Below, piece after piece: positions 9,405 through 20,125 of a stretch of DNA of 64,000 nucleotides. The DNA lies in contig JAVKOQ010000005.1 of assembly GCA_031835245.1 (NCBI GenBank), positions 491,850 through 555,849 on the forward strand. The letters run 5' to 3'. Every line of letters starts with the position of its first letter. Within the stretch, counting starts at the first letter, position 1. The stretch is from Balamuthia mandrillaris. Taxonomy: Eukaryota; Discosea; Longamoebia; Balamuthiidae. Under the pieces are notes generated by a model that was not told where the DNA came from, did not search any database, and was given only the letters and a program-made list of their open reading frames with translations. The translations under genes and the position numbers were made by a program.

Positions 9405-11091
9405 ATGGAAGAACCGCGCGTAGTGGCTGGGACCACCATCATACTGGCCACCCAGTCCAAGGAAGAAGAACGTCAGTTAAAGGTTTGCTTGATTCCTGTT
9501 TGCTTCCGTACTTTTATTTACGTTTGTTCAAACGAACAACGAACAGATTTTCACCAACTGGACAAACTTTATTCTCGCCAGAAGGGGCCTCAAGGTCAAC
9601 AGCATCGCCACCGATACCGACGACGGCATCATCCTGATCGTCCTCTATGAGATCCTCACCGAGGATAAGCTGCTCTCCAAGTTCCACCGCCAACCCAAGC
9701 TGCTTGCCCAAAAGGTGAACAACGTGACCGTCGCGCTGCAAGCCTTCAAACAGGCGGGAGTGCCCGTCACATGCTCCGCCACGGACATTATATGCAGGAG
9801 GGTCAAGTCCATACTGGGGTTGTTCTGGGTGCTGATAGCAAAATTCCAGCTGGGCAAATATGTGGCCGGGCAAACGGATTCTCTGGAGGCCAAACAGCTG
9901 CAAGAGGAACTCGTGGCTATAGGAATGGAAACGTCAACGATGATGGAGAGCGGAAGTCGAGAGAGAGCAAGAGAGGAGGAGGAGGTAGAGGAGAGAAGGA
10001 GAAGGGAGGAGGAATTGGAGAGGAGGATCAGAGAGGAGGAAGTGGAGATAGAGAGGAGAAGAAAAGAAGAGGAGGAGAGAAGGAGACGCTTGGAGGAGGA
10101 GAGGGAAAGAGAGCAACAAAGAAAGTTACAAGAGGAGGCGGAGGAGCTTCGTCGCATGTTGGCTGAACAAGAGCGTCTCCGTCGCGAGGAGACGGAGCGT
10201 CTTCGGGCAGAGGCCGTCGTCACCTGGAAGAGCAAAGCAGAGAGGCTGAGGCTCGTCATCGTCTGGAGATAGAGAGGCTGCGCTTGGCTCAGCTACAGCT
10301 CAACGAGAAGCAGTTGAGGGAGGAGGGAGAGCCGGGTGTGAAGACCTTCATTGTGCGAGAGGCCAACAAGGAAGAAGCAGAGGAGCTCTGCGAGATCTGC
10401 GAGCTGGCTTTGTCCTCAGGCAGGATCGTGCTGGTGGACGACAAAGATATGTACCACCTGAACTGCTTCGTGTGCACGCAGTGTGGCTGCACGTTTCACG
10501 AGTTCTATTGGGAATGGGAGGGAAAGCCGCTCTGTAGGCCACATTATTTAGTGGCTGCTGGTCTGGTTTGCGCCAAGTGTGGAGATACGATCGGTTTGTT
10601 GGTTTGGCAATTTTCTGTTTTTTGGTTGTTTGTGTTGTGGTTTCGTTAACGTTATATCAAAAAGGAGGAGGCAAAGTGATAGCAGCAATGGGAAAAAAGT
10701 GGCATCCGACTTGCTTTACCTGCACCGTGTGTGATTGTACTTTCAGTGAAGGGCATTACACTCACGAAGTAATCCTTTCCTCTTGTTCTCACTCTCTCTC
10801 CTGGTCCTCTTAAAGATGAAGACACTTACGAGCTCGAACAAACAAAAGGGGCTTCCTTATTGTAAGTCGCATTACATGGAGGTCAAAGGGTTGCTCTGCG
10901 CTCGGTGTGGAGGTGCATTGGGCAGCGGCGATACCAAAGCGTTGGGCAAGGGTTGGCATCGTGGCTGCTTCGTATGCGACGTGTGTGAAGGTCCGTTCGG
11001 GGCGGAGGGCTTCTTCGAGTGGAACGGAAAGCCCGTCTGCAAGACCGACTATAGAAAATTGAAACTGAAGATGGTGGCCACCAGACGATGA
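9405..11091 (+). CDS. CH domain - coiled coil - three LIM domains (actin-cytoskeleton protein)
   Basis: Likely actin-binding scaffold. Exons 9405-9482, 9547-10593, 10665-10768 and 10849-11091. A calponin-homology domain comes first (FTNWTNFILARRGLKV, TDDGIILIVLYEIL, CRRVKSILGLFWVLIAKFQL). A long Glu/Arg coiled coil follows, then three complete LIM zinc-binding domains: CEICELALSSG...CRPHY, CAKCGDTIGGGGKV...CKSHY and CARCGGALGSGD...CKTDY, each with the CxxC...HxxC...CxxC...CxxH pattern. The coil frame is broken near 10215: EETERLRAEA continues as RRHLEEQSREAEARHRLEIE only after a one-base shift in a GCC run, with no plausible intron, so a missing base in the assembly is the simplest reading. 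The stop lies 13 bases from the stop of the convergent methyltransferase gene. Confidence 0.85.
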
Positions 11092-11104
11092 TTGATGATG
11101 ATTA

Positions 11105-12434
11105 CTATTGAAACAGTCCTTCCGTGTTATATATATGAAGAGGGTCTACAGATTGGTCTTCTTCTTCTCCTTCTCCTTCCTCTTTGTGCTTCTTTTTCGT
11201 TCTGCCAAAAAGCTCTTCCAAACGAGTTCTGTTACTTTCATCCTTTATCGTGTCTTTCTTCACGAACACTTCCAAAAGGACGTTCATGTCTGTTGGAAGG
11301 CGTGACTCTTGAGTGCGGTCTCCTTTTTCTTCTTTGTTGATCATGGTAATTGAAGGAAGAGGGTATGCCTCCACGGAAACATCTATGTCCACCTCCCACC
11401 GTTCCATACCGATACTATCCATTTCTTTTCGCAGCTGTGCATGATGACCTGTGATATTTTGTCAGTAAAAAGTTGCCACTTCAGTTTCATTCCTCCTTTC
11501 TCATCGTTCTCTTTTGTTCTCTCGCTAACCACTTCTATGATCTTACGTGCCATAAACCCGCTCGTGAAACGCAAGAATAAAGACAGCCCACGGATCGCTC
11601 TTGCTCAGTAAACGCTGCACAGTGCAGCCAAGACCTTCAAAGTCTGTCATGTGATAGATAATATCAGCTGCAACGATGACCTGGAATCCTCCATCACTTA
11701 CTGCCTCCTCCTCTCTCCTTTCCTCTGTTTGCTCTCGAAGAAGTTTCTCTATGGCCTCTTCCTCTCCCCAAACGAGTTGCAGTGCGTGCAGCGATTGTGG
11801 TTCCGTTTCTGTCAGTTCCTTCTCTTTCCTTTGTGCTCGCCAACATGTTAGGTTGAGGTCGATGTTGTGTTTAAGCAAAGGCAAGACTGTGGTGTCCGCA
11901 TCTGTCATCACCACTTTGGTTGCTCCTAGGGCTCCACAGACGAGACCCACTAATCCCGTTCCACAACCGAGCTCTACCACAGTTCTATTGTTTTCCCAGG
12001 AAAGTGAGCAATTCATTCAACAACGAATGACATTCCAGTTAACAAACGACATAAAAAGAAGAAGAAGAAGCAAAAGAAGAGGAAGAACAATGAGAAGAAG
12101 AAGAACAAGAACAAGAAGAAGAAAAACAAGAAGAACAAGAACAAGAAGAACAATAAGAAGAAACAGAAGAACAAAACAACAAAATCAGAACGAAAGGAAC
12201 AACAATGAAACAAAAGAAGTAGCACAACACAAAACTGTAACAGCTTTACTTGCGTTGGATCAAGTGAGGCTTGCCGACCAAGTAGTGCGTCAAAATGCTG
12301 GCGGAAGGCCAGAGGACATGGCTGGTGGGACAAAAAGAGGACTGATATTCCTTTCTCACAGCCGCGCTGAGGCGCTTGCTGTCCACACTCACGCGAACGT
12401 TCCTCTCCGGCCACTCCACCGTGGTTCTTTGCAT
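11105..12434 (-). CDS. Seven-beta-strand lysine methyltransferase (METTL21/FAM86 type)
   Basis: SAM-dependent protein (lysine) methyltransferase of the Methyltransf_16 group. Exons 12434-12250, 11984-11558 and 11434-11105 give 313 residues. The SAM-binding motif I is VVELGCGTGLVGLV, the acidic loop is VVMTDADTTVLPLL, and the post-motif reads VIVAADIIYHM, which occupies the family's active-site DxxY position. The WPSASILTHYL block before motif I is also typical. Intron 2 (11435-11557) happens to be largely open in another frame and could be mistaken for coding sequence; splicing at HER|LRKEMDS keeps one continuous frame. Intron 1 carries a long (TTCTTG)n-like tract. The protein substrate is not predictable. 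Confidence 0.85.
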
Positions 12435-12871
12435 CTCTCTCTCGTCTCTCTCTTGTCTCTCTCTACCCTTTTGACTCCCGTTACCCCGTTTAAGGTAGAG
12501 GCCTTAAATTTCTATTGCGTATTATGGCGTTCACTCCTTGAAATACGTGGCATGCTTGGCATTCTTTCAAAAAAGGTGTTGAATTTTTGTCGACAAGAAA
12601 GATCTCCACCATAATGTCTTTATATGGTAAAAGTAAAAGCTCATCTTTGATTGTTGATTGGTGATTTGATATTTTACGGAATAATGCCCGAACGAATTTC
12701 AGGAATGTGGGTCGTTCCGTAAATTTACCTTTAAACGGAAATGAAAAGGCAATCAATAGACTAAAATTGAATGCTTGGCAGGTAACGCTGACTTTACCCG
12801 CACGAGATTATTCTGGCATTTTCAAACCCAGCGTAACTGCTGAACAACAGAGCTTGAACTTTGGAACTACC
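12435..12871. other. Divergent intergenic region, methyltransferase / sulfotransferase 1
   Basis: About 437 bases between two divergent start codons. The frame of sulfotransferase 1 stays open upstream to 12707 but lacks an ATG before 12872. No repeat, RNA gene or GTCGAC site is seen. Confidence 0.5.
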
Positions 12872-13843
12872 ATGGCTCTTGCGGCCTCTGTAAACACCAT
12901 GCTGGTGTTCTTGGTGGGAGTGGCCGTGGGGCTCACCGTCGGCTACTTCACTGGAACCACCACCACCATTCATCAGACCCAACTTTCAACCTCTTCCGCG
13001 TCCTCTTCTTCTGCTGCGTCTTCGCTTGCTTCCCCTTTTTCACCTTCTTTTGCTTCCGACGACGCCAAAACAAAGCTCCTTCAGTTTCAAGCGGTAGGAC
13101 CAACAGAGCTAAGAAGGAAGGTCTCCATTGTAACAGAACTTCAAACCTACCTTGACGACTATCGCGGCCGACCTTCCCTTCCTTCCCCTTCTTCCACTGC
13201 TCCGAAAGTTTTTGGTCTGGGCCTCTCCAAAACCGGAACTACTTCTGTAAAAGAAGCACTTCGTCTTCTAGGGATAGACTGCAACAAAGAAGTCAACATC
13301 ATGAACGATTTTTTGCTGGAAACCTTTCTTTCTGCTTCTTGGAATAAAAGAGACAGCGTCAGCGTGGACATTGTGCGGCGTTACGACGACATGGCCTCCG
13401 TGGTGGACCTGCCATTGCCTTACTTCTTCGAGGAACTGGCTCAGCTCTACCCGGACGCCAAGTTCATCCTCACCGTTCGTGACCCTGCCTCCTGGTGGCT
13501 CTCCTTCAAAGACCACATGGAGCGCAACCACGACAAGAACAGAGCTGAAAGGGAGAACCAAGCAAACCAAGTGAGGAGAGCTTTGAGGACATTGCACTAT
13601 GGAGGGGAGAGCCCTTCTCAGTACGTTGCAGTAAAGTCCTTCTTGCGGCACAACAAGCTGGTGCAGGCCATCATCCCTCCCGAGAGGTTGTTGGTGTTGG
13701 ATGTTACCAAGGCAAGCGGCGAAGAGGACGCTTTGTGGGAGTTGTTGTGCGACTTTCTGGGGGTGGCTGAGGGGGAGTGTCCAATGGACCAGGACTTCCC
13801 TCATGCCAACAAGAAGCCCTTATATCAGCAATGGCAGTGGTAG
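12872..13843 (+). CDS. Sulfotransferase-family protein 1, type II membrane
   Basis: Single exon, 323 residues. After MALAASVNTM a hydrophobic segment (MLVFLVGVAVGLTVGYFTG, about residues 10-28) makes a signal anchor, which suggests a Golgi or secretory-pathway enzyme. The PAPS-binding P-loop is KVFGLGLSKTGTTSVKEALR, the form seen in the Sulfotransfer_4 group; the partner motif is FILTVRDPASWWLSF (3'-phosphate-binding region). The ATG at 12872 has a good context and directly precedes the anchor, so it is preferred to the longer open frame. A 70-percent-like copy follows 132 bases downstream. The lack of introns is unusual here. The acceptor substrate is unknown. Confidence 0.8.
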   Translation: MALAASVNTMLVFLVGVAVGLTVGYFTGTTTTIHQTQLSTSSASSSSAASSLASPFSPSFASDDAKTKLLQFQAVGPTELRRKVSIVTELQTYLDDYRGRPSLPSPSSTAPKVFGLGLSKTGTTSVKEALRLLGIDCNKEVNIMNDFLLETFLSASWNKRDSVSVDIVRRYDDMASVVDLPLPYFFEELAQLYPDAKFILTVRDPASWWLSFKDHMERNHDKNRAERENQANQVRRALRTLHYGGESPSQYVAVKSFLRHNKLVQAIIPPERLLVLDVTKASGEEDALWELLCDFLGVAEGECPMDQDFPHANKKPLYQQWQW

Positions 13844-13975
13844 CCGCGATTGCACGTGTAATCATAAAAGAAAAATTCGAAAAGGATTAAAGGAATTGTA
13901 TAATTGCACCTTGCTATTGCTCTCTTTCCGTTTCGATGGTTGTTGTTGGCAAGCCTCGCAACATGAGAACGAACC

Positions 13976-14947
13976 ATGCCGCTCTCCGCCTCAGCTAACA
14001 CCATTTTCGTGTTCCTACTCGGCCTCACCTTTGGTCTTACCATTGGCATCTTCTCTGGAACCGCTCATCAGAATGCGTTGGCTCCTACCTCCAGCGAAGG
14101 TCAACAGAGACTGCTCGAGTTTCAGTGGACGGGACCCACAGAACTGAGGCGAAAGGTCTCCATTGTCACAGAGCTACAAAACTACCTTGACGAGTTTAGA
14201 GGCCGTCCTTCTTTACCTTTTCCTCTCCCATCCCTGCCCTCTCCCTACTATCCCTTTTCAGCCCCCGTCACCTTGTCCACTAGAGCTGTTCCAAAAGTTT
14301 TTGGTTTAGGGCTGTCCAAAACCGGAACAACATCTCTAAAAGAAGCACTTCGACTTCTCGGTATTGATTGCTACAAAGATACCAACCTCATGAACGACAT
14401 CCTCCAGCAATCCTTCGCTGACGAGCCTGACGAGCCTTACAGCGTGGACATTGTGCGTCGCTATGATGACAAGACCTCGGTGACGGACCTACCATTGCCT
14501 TACTTCTTCGAGGAGGTGGCCCACCTCTATCCAGATGCCAAGTTCATCCTCACCGTTCGCGAACCTGCCTCCTGGTGGCTCTCCTTCAAAGCACACATGG
14601 AACGCAACGACAAGAGCAGAACAAGCCAAGTCCGAAACACTTTGAGGGCATTGCACTACGGAGGAGAGAGGCCCTCTCAGTACGTTGCAGTAAAGGCCTT
14701 CTTGCGGCACAACAAGCTGGTGCAAGCCCTCATCCCTCCTGAGAGGTTATTGGTGTTGGACATCATGACAGAGAGCGATGAAACGCTGTTTAGGAGGCTT
14801 TGCGAGTTTGTGGGCGTGGCAGCAAAGGAGTGCCCTTCAGACCAGGAATTCCCGCATGCGAATAAGATACCCTCCTTTCAGCTGGGGAAGAAGAAGCATG
14901 GACAGAAATCCAATGGAGCAGAGACCCATCCGCCTTTTTCTATGTAA
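13976..14947 (+). CDS. Sulfotransferase-family protein 2, tandem paralogue
   Basis: Single exon, 323 residues, the same length and order as gene 1 just upstream: signal anchor (NTIFVFLLGLTFGLTIGIFS), a variable Pro/Ser linker, GPTELRRKVSIVTELQNYLD, the P-loop KVFGLGLSKTGTTSLKEALR and FILTVREPASWWLSF. The linkers differ in sequence (poly-Ser in copy 1, Pro-rich in copy 2), while the catalytic part is nearly the same. It ends in a basic tail (LGKKKHGQKSNGAE). A recent tandem duplication is inferred. Confidence 0.8.
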   Translation: MPLSASANTIFVFLLGLTFGLTIGIFSGTAHQNALAPTSSEGQQRLLEFQWTGPTELRRKVSIVTELQNYLDEFRGRPSLPFPLPSLPSPYYPFSAPVTLSTRAVPKVFGLGLSKTGTTSLKEALRLLGIDCYKDTNLMNDILQQSFADEPDEPYSVDIVRRYDDKTSVTDLPLPYFFEEVAHLYPDAKFILTVREPASWWLSFKAHMERNDKSRTSQVRNTLRALHYGGERPSQYVAVKAFLRHNKLVQALIPPERLLVLDIMTESDETLFRRLCEFVGVAAKECPSDQEFPHANKIPSFQLGKKKHGQKSNGAETHPPFSM

Positions 14948-15298
14948 TAACAGCAGCAGAGGAGTTTGTGTAAGATGAGAGATATGTAAAAGTGTCTTAG
15001 AGAGAAGCAGCTTTTATTGCTCAAGCCACCTGGACGGTCCTTTTTCCTCTGACAACAGGTTGAAGGAATGACTAACATCCAGAGGTGGCATAATGACATT
15101 GACGGAAGGAATACAGAGCAACAACCGAAGCACGTCGAGACAAGGAAACAAGCTCTCCACCGAGGGTCCTTCGATCAGTTTTCTCATCAATGCACAACGG
15201 CTGTTCTGCGCTCTTCAAACGAATGGCTGCTCTTCCCGCAGCAGCACTTATAGCCTTCAACGACTTTATGGTCTAATAATGAACCAGGCACAATTACT
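14948..15298. other. Intergenic, sulfotransferase 2 to kinase-like gene
   Basis: 351 bases holding the 3' end region of sulfotransferase 2 and the distal promoter of the next gene. No gene or repeat is seen; the GTCGAC triad begins at its right edge. Confidence 0.5.
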
Positions 15299-15347
15299 GT
15301 CGACAATTGTGTCTGTAACGTCGACGTGAAAGATAATATATGTCGAC
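15299..15347. promoter_or_regulatory. GTCGAC triad upstream of kinase-like gene
   Basis: GTCGAC at 15299, 15320 and 15342, spaced 21 and 22 bases (about two helical turns), 31-79 bases before the ATG at 15378. The outer copies read TGTCGACA. The close, even spacing suggests side-by-side binding on one face of the DNA. Confidence 0.6.
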
Positions 15348-15377
15348 ATCAGCAAAGAAAAAACCCTATTGTTGGAG

Positions 15378-16916
15378 ATGAAAACCGATCGGCTTGTGCT
15401 GCTCTGCAACCTCAGGCCTGCTTTGTCTTCTACTTCTTCTTCTTCTTCTTCCCTACGACTGGCGACTCCGTACTCCTCCTTTCCCTCGCACGCTTGCTGC
15501 ACGCTTTCTCCCACGAAAAATTGGACATCCTCTTCTGCAGTTTTCGCTTCCAGAAAGATTTCTTCTTCGTCTTCTTCGTCTTCGCTTTCCTGCTCAGCAG
15601 CGTCACCGGCGAGAGAGTTTTGGCAGACCCAAGAGAACTTGAAAGGGAAGCACCAGGAGGCCCTCAACAGCACGGAGGAAAAGCTTCACTTTGTGTTCGT
15701 GGAAGGCCCAGCGGGCACCGGCAAGAAGGACTTCCTGTGGCGCTTGCGCAAGATCGGGTACCGCGTGCTTCATGGCCACTCTTTTGTTCCCCTTGCCGCT
15801 CAGGTTTGTCCTCTGTCTGTTCTGTTTGATTTGATCAGTTTCTTTGGTTTTCCATCCTTTCTTTCTTGTGGCCTACTCTCGTTCCCTCTTCTCTCCTTCT
15901 CTCTTCACTTCTCCTAACGCTCACTCTCGTTTCGTGCTTTCTTCCTACCGGCGTTAAAACAAAAAAAAAAATGGGCAGCTGGATTATCATAAAGCAAACA
16001 CTAGGCTGCATGCTCAGGTTGAATGGACACAACGACTTTTGTCAGGTCTTAGAAGCCTTAAGAATGAAGCTTTGGTACTTCTTCTAATTGTTCTTCTTCC
16101 TGTTCTTCTTCGTTCTTGTTCTTCCTGTTCTTGTTCTTGTTCTTGTTCTTGTTCTTGTTCTTGTTCTTGTTCTTCTTCTTCTTCTTGTTCTTCTTCTTGT
16201 TCTTGTTCTTCTTCTTGTTCTTCTTCTTCTTCTTCTTCTTCTTCTTCTTCTTCTTCTTCTGCTTGTTTTAAACTCTAATACGCTCAATAGGAAATACAGA
16301 CGAAACAACAACAACCTACATTCAAAGACAACATTGTATTTGTGCATCGCAGTCCTCTTTCCTCTTATCTTCGTTTGCGACACGAAGAGGAGGCCAAACA
16401 AGGAATAGCCCCTTCTTCGAGCCGCTTCTTTTTGGAGCTGATGAGAGAGTGTCAGAAAGAGTACAGCACCTCTCTGATTGTTTGTAAGTCGGACATAATT
16501 CGCATGAAAGAGCGTTTAGCTGAGAGATACTTTGATGCTGAGCAAGAAAGCGAACAGGTTCATTCCATCTTCTCTTCTATCTTGTTATGTTTCCTTCCTT
16601 CTTCCGTCTTCATTAACAAACCCTAACAGAGAATAAGAGAGCTGTTGGGCGAACAAAATGAGGACGAAATGAACAAATGGGTTCAACTCTACAACAAACT
16701 CGCTGAAGACCAAAGCGAAGGACCAGTGGACGGAATTGTGGACACCACCTCCACCAAACAAGCCGTCGCCCAAATCTTGAAACTCTACGGCATCGAGATG
16801 AAATGGTTCGTTTGCTTTTCTTTTTCTTTTTTCTTTTTATTTGCATTTCGTAACTTTGTTTCATGTTTTTTTGTTTTAAAAAAAGGGTATTTACGCAGGA
16901 ACAAGTCTTTCGTTAA
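15378..16916 (+). CDS. P-loop kinase resembling deoxynucleoside kinases
   Basis: Exons 15378-15803, 15979-16074, 16291-16557, 16630-16805 and 16886-16916 give 331 residues. A Ser-rich N-terminal stretch of about 80 residues could be a transit peptide. The Walker A is FVEGPAGTGKKDFLWRLRK, with Lys where many family members have Ser/Thr after GK. Next comes DNIVFVHRSPLSSY, which resembles the ERS motif of deoxynucleoside kinases, and SDIIRMKERLAERYFDAEQE, which resembles the arginine-rich lid. Intron 2 has a long (TTCTTG)n stretch (16105-16262). The family call is tentative: a nucleoside or nucleotide kinase is likely, but the substrate is not shown. The stop is 73 bases from that of the convergent TMEM184 gene. 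Confidence 0.55.
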
Positions 16917-16989
16917 AACCTAAACCTAAAAAATGATAAACATAACAACAAAAAAAAAAGGATGTACAAAAAAAAAAAAAGCGTTAGTA

Positions 16990-18777
16990 TCACGTGGAAG
17001 AGGCGCCTTGAAGCGTCGTCATCTTCATTCCGTCTTCTCCTTCAGCACCTTCATCTTCTTCTCCCTCCTCTTCATCTTCCGAGGTCCATTCCTCGGAATC
17101 GTCATCATATGCATCCTCGTAGTCATCCTCCGGATACGCCTCAATATCCACATCGTAGTCCTCCTCCGCTTCGCTCTCCTTTGCTTTGATCTTGTTGATA
17201 AACGTTTGCGGGCTGAACACATCCACCGACTCCTGTATGACGTCCTTTTGGGAGACGACGTGCCCAAAGTTGCTGCAGAGCTCAGTGCAGCAACAGCAGA
17301 AACAGCAGCACCACTCCACCCAAAAGAAGCAGGGGATGTAGTCCGTCCATATCCTGTCTTTCTCTCGGAACGTCTTGTAGCCAAACGCATAGCTATCAAA
17401 GAGAGAAAAAGGATGAGAACGGAGAAGAAAGAAACGACAAGAAAAGAAGTACGAAGAAGAATGAATGAGAGAGAAACATAAGACAGGGAGCCAAACCCAT
17501 GGGCAATGGCAACAAAGAACATCTCGATACAAATGATAAAATTCTCCAGGCCAACGGTAATGCTATGATCGGTCCATCCCTTCTCAAGAGCGTCCTCGTG
17601 GGCACCGATCCATCCCATAGCAGCCATGAAAGCAATGGCCACGCCCTGCCAGAAGGCAAACATGATGACGGCCTTGATGCACAAGAACTTGGAAACGGGG
17701 TTGAACGGCTTCAACTTCTCTTTCATGACGTGATAGAACAGCACCAAGTAGTACATGCTCACCGTGATGCTGATGTTGTCAATGATCACGATATACAGGT
17801 ACGCTGTTCGATGTTTTCGTTGTTGTTGACAAAATGAATGCAGTTAGTTTTTTTTCATCTCCTGTCTTCTCTTCTCCGAGTGTTGCATGCAGAAGTAGCT
17901 TACCTGAAGTAAGGTGAAACTCGCCATCGCCATAATATCCAAAGTAGTTCAGAATGGCTGCCAGTAAGGCCAACGTCGGCTTCACAAAGACGAACTGCAG
18001 GATGCAGCGCTTGCACTGCCTCAAGAAGGCCGCTCCCGGTTTGAACCGCGGCAGGCAGCAACAGGGCCACGGGTGAGACATCTCCGGTTTAACCTCCAGT
18101 ATTCTCACCACTCGTTCTTCGCCAGCGTAAGGAGAAACGGCCGAGGCCGACGCTCCACCTACTCCAAGCTTGGCGGCTGCCTCAGCTCTAACTCCCCCGG
18201 TGCCCCTTCCTTTGCCTCTGCCTGGGGCCTCGGTGGCAGGCACGGACAGAGAGGAAGGCGCTAGCCCCCTCTGTCGAAGCCGCTCCACCTCGGACCTGTT
18301 CTTGCGTTGCCTCCTCCTTCTCTTCTTGCGCGCCTCCAGGTTCTTGCCGCCGTCCTCCGGCCCCGCAGCCTCCTCCATCTTCTTCATCTCGCCCCTCCTC
18401 CTCCGCTCCGCTCTCTCCCGCTTGCTGGTCCTGCTCACCTCCGCCGCCACCAGCCGCCTCTCCTCCTCCTCCTCCTCCTCAAAGGTGTTGATGAACGCTA
18501 TCAGCAGGGCGAAGAACTGCCAGATGACGTAGGCCTCGTAGCAGTCCCTGAAGAGGTCAAAGTAGAGGCTGTGCTTGGGGAAACGCAGCGAGAGCCAGGA
18601 GTCCACCGAGTAGATGGGCACCATCAGCAGGATGCGCACGATGTAGCGCTGCAGGTGGGGCTGAGTGTAGTTCTTGAGGTGCTTGTAGATGAGGTAGAGG
18701 CTGACCACGAAGGCGAGCAGCGAGAACACGCCGCCGATCCAAACGGCTTGGTCCATCTCCAGTTCGATCAGTGCCAT
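16990..18777 (-). CDS. TMEM184/DUF300 seven-helix membrane protein (organic solute transporter alpha-like)
   Basis: Exons 18777-17904, 17803-17497 and 17392-16990 give 527 residues. Family blocks are seen in order: YTQPHLQRYIVRILLMVPIY, the DSWLSL and RDCYEAYVIW motifs, the loop PWPCCCLPRFKPGAAF, CILQFVFVKPTLALLAAIL, then VSMYYLVLFYHVMKEKLKPF, KFLCIKAVIMFAFWQG and FIICIEMFFVAIAH. The cytosolic loop after the third helix carries a 130-residue insert rich in Glu, Arg, Lys and Ala that the family normally lacks. The tail is very acidic (DYEDAYDDDSEEWTSEDEEE). Probably an endomembrane or plasma-membrane solute carrier or receptor-like protein. It is divergent from the DNA methyltransferase gene and shares a GTCGAC-triad promoter with it. 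Confidence 0.9.
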
Positions 18778-18987
18778 TTTTTTTAAATAAAAATAAAAAT
18801 AAAAACAAACTAACGGATGGTTAGGAAGGCAAAGGAAACAAGAGAGAGGTGTGTTTTTGAATGAAGCGTGTCTACGCGGGTCCGACAAGAAAGGTCGCTC
18901 CCCCCCTTCCTTTCAGCTTTTTTCTTTCTTTTGGGTGGGGACGTTCCTGCACTCTCTGCCTTTGATTTTTCTTCATTGATTTTTCAG

Positions 18988-19037
18988 GTCGACATTACGA
19001 AATTTTCCATGTCGACATGATCGATGCATTTGTCGAC
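18988..19037. promoter_or_regulatory. GTCGAC triad in the TMEM184 / DNA methyltransferase divergent promoter
   Basis: GTCGAC at 18988, 19011 and 19032, spaced 23 and 21. The last two read TGTCGACA. It lies between start codons at 18777 (minus) and 19268 (plus). Nearby at 19078-19100 are ATGACGTGG and GATGACATCATC, which look like CRE/AP-1-type sites. Confidence 0.6.
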
Positions 19038-19267
19038 ATAAAGTAAAAAGCCCGTCGGGTAATTTCATTGAAGGGGATGACGTGGCTTTACGATGACATC
19101 ATCACCACTCTCTTGTCCTCTCTCGTGGCTTATCTCTCGTCCCACTATCAAATCAATAAAAAAGAAAAGAAAAGAAAAGAAAAGAAAATCAGATTTTGTG
19201 GAAAGCGATTTTTATTTATTTTGTTGATGATTTTTTATTTTTGGTTAGTGGAGAGCAGAGTACTGGA

Positions 19268-20076
19268 ATGGCATCCAAACGCACGTCCACTTCCCACCCT
19301 TTCAGCCACGCCTCTCACCCGACATCAGCCACCAACGACGAAATCTGCGAAAAAGATGAAGCAGAGGACGACGAGGAAGACGGCGATGAGGAAGGAAACG
19401 AGCGCAAGGTGATGTTGAAATCGGAAGCCACGACGCTAACCGAATGCAACCTCCGCGCCCTCTTTGCCGACTCCACCCGCTGGCAGCTCCTCCACGACCA
19501 GCTGCTCCACCCAAAAAACTCCCGCCGCTACCGTTTCTTCTCGGGCCCTTGGCTGAGCATGGTGGCCTCCTCTTGCCTCCTCCTCTCCTCTTCCGCCTCC
19601 TCCTTTCTTGAGAACTACACAGAGTGTCCCATGCAAGTGGGCTCCTCGGAGAAGGTGCGACGCCAGTGGCACGCACGGCGCCTGCTGCACCTCAACCTGG
19701 CTCGCCTCTACGCCTTTCTGCTGCGCAAACGACGACGGCAGCAGCAGCAGCAAAGGGCGAGAGTGCCTAGTAGCTACTGTGAAGAAGCAAGAGAAGGAGA
19801 AGGAAGACAAGGAGAAGGAGGAGAAGCACGGGGAGGAGAAGAAACGGAGTGGCAAAGGTTTGTGGGAGACATGCCGGTGATGATACTCTGCGTGAGCCAC
19901 GTGAATGAGAGAGGGCAGAAGGTGGTGGTCCTGAGGGACCCCTCTAGGGAGAGGGATGCATGGGGCTGTGTCGTAGAGCCGGATTGCCTCCTGCTGAGGT
20001 TGCACGCGCTGCCTGGCACCGTTTTGCTGCTTTCAAATGTTCGTTGCTCTCTCTGATGCTCTCGTTCTCTCGTTCG

Positions 20077-20125
<49 letters not shown>

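Noticed and set aside
11435-11557. Open frame reading through as SERTKENDEKGGMKLKWQL
   Set aside because: It is the intron of the methyltransferase gene; GT and AG borders restore the frame and the family continuity.
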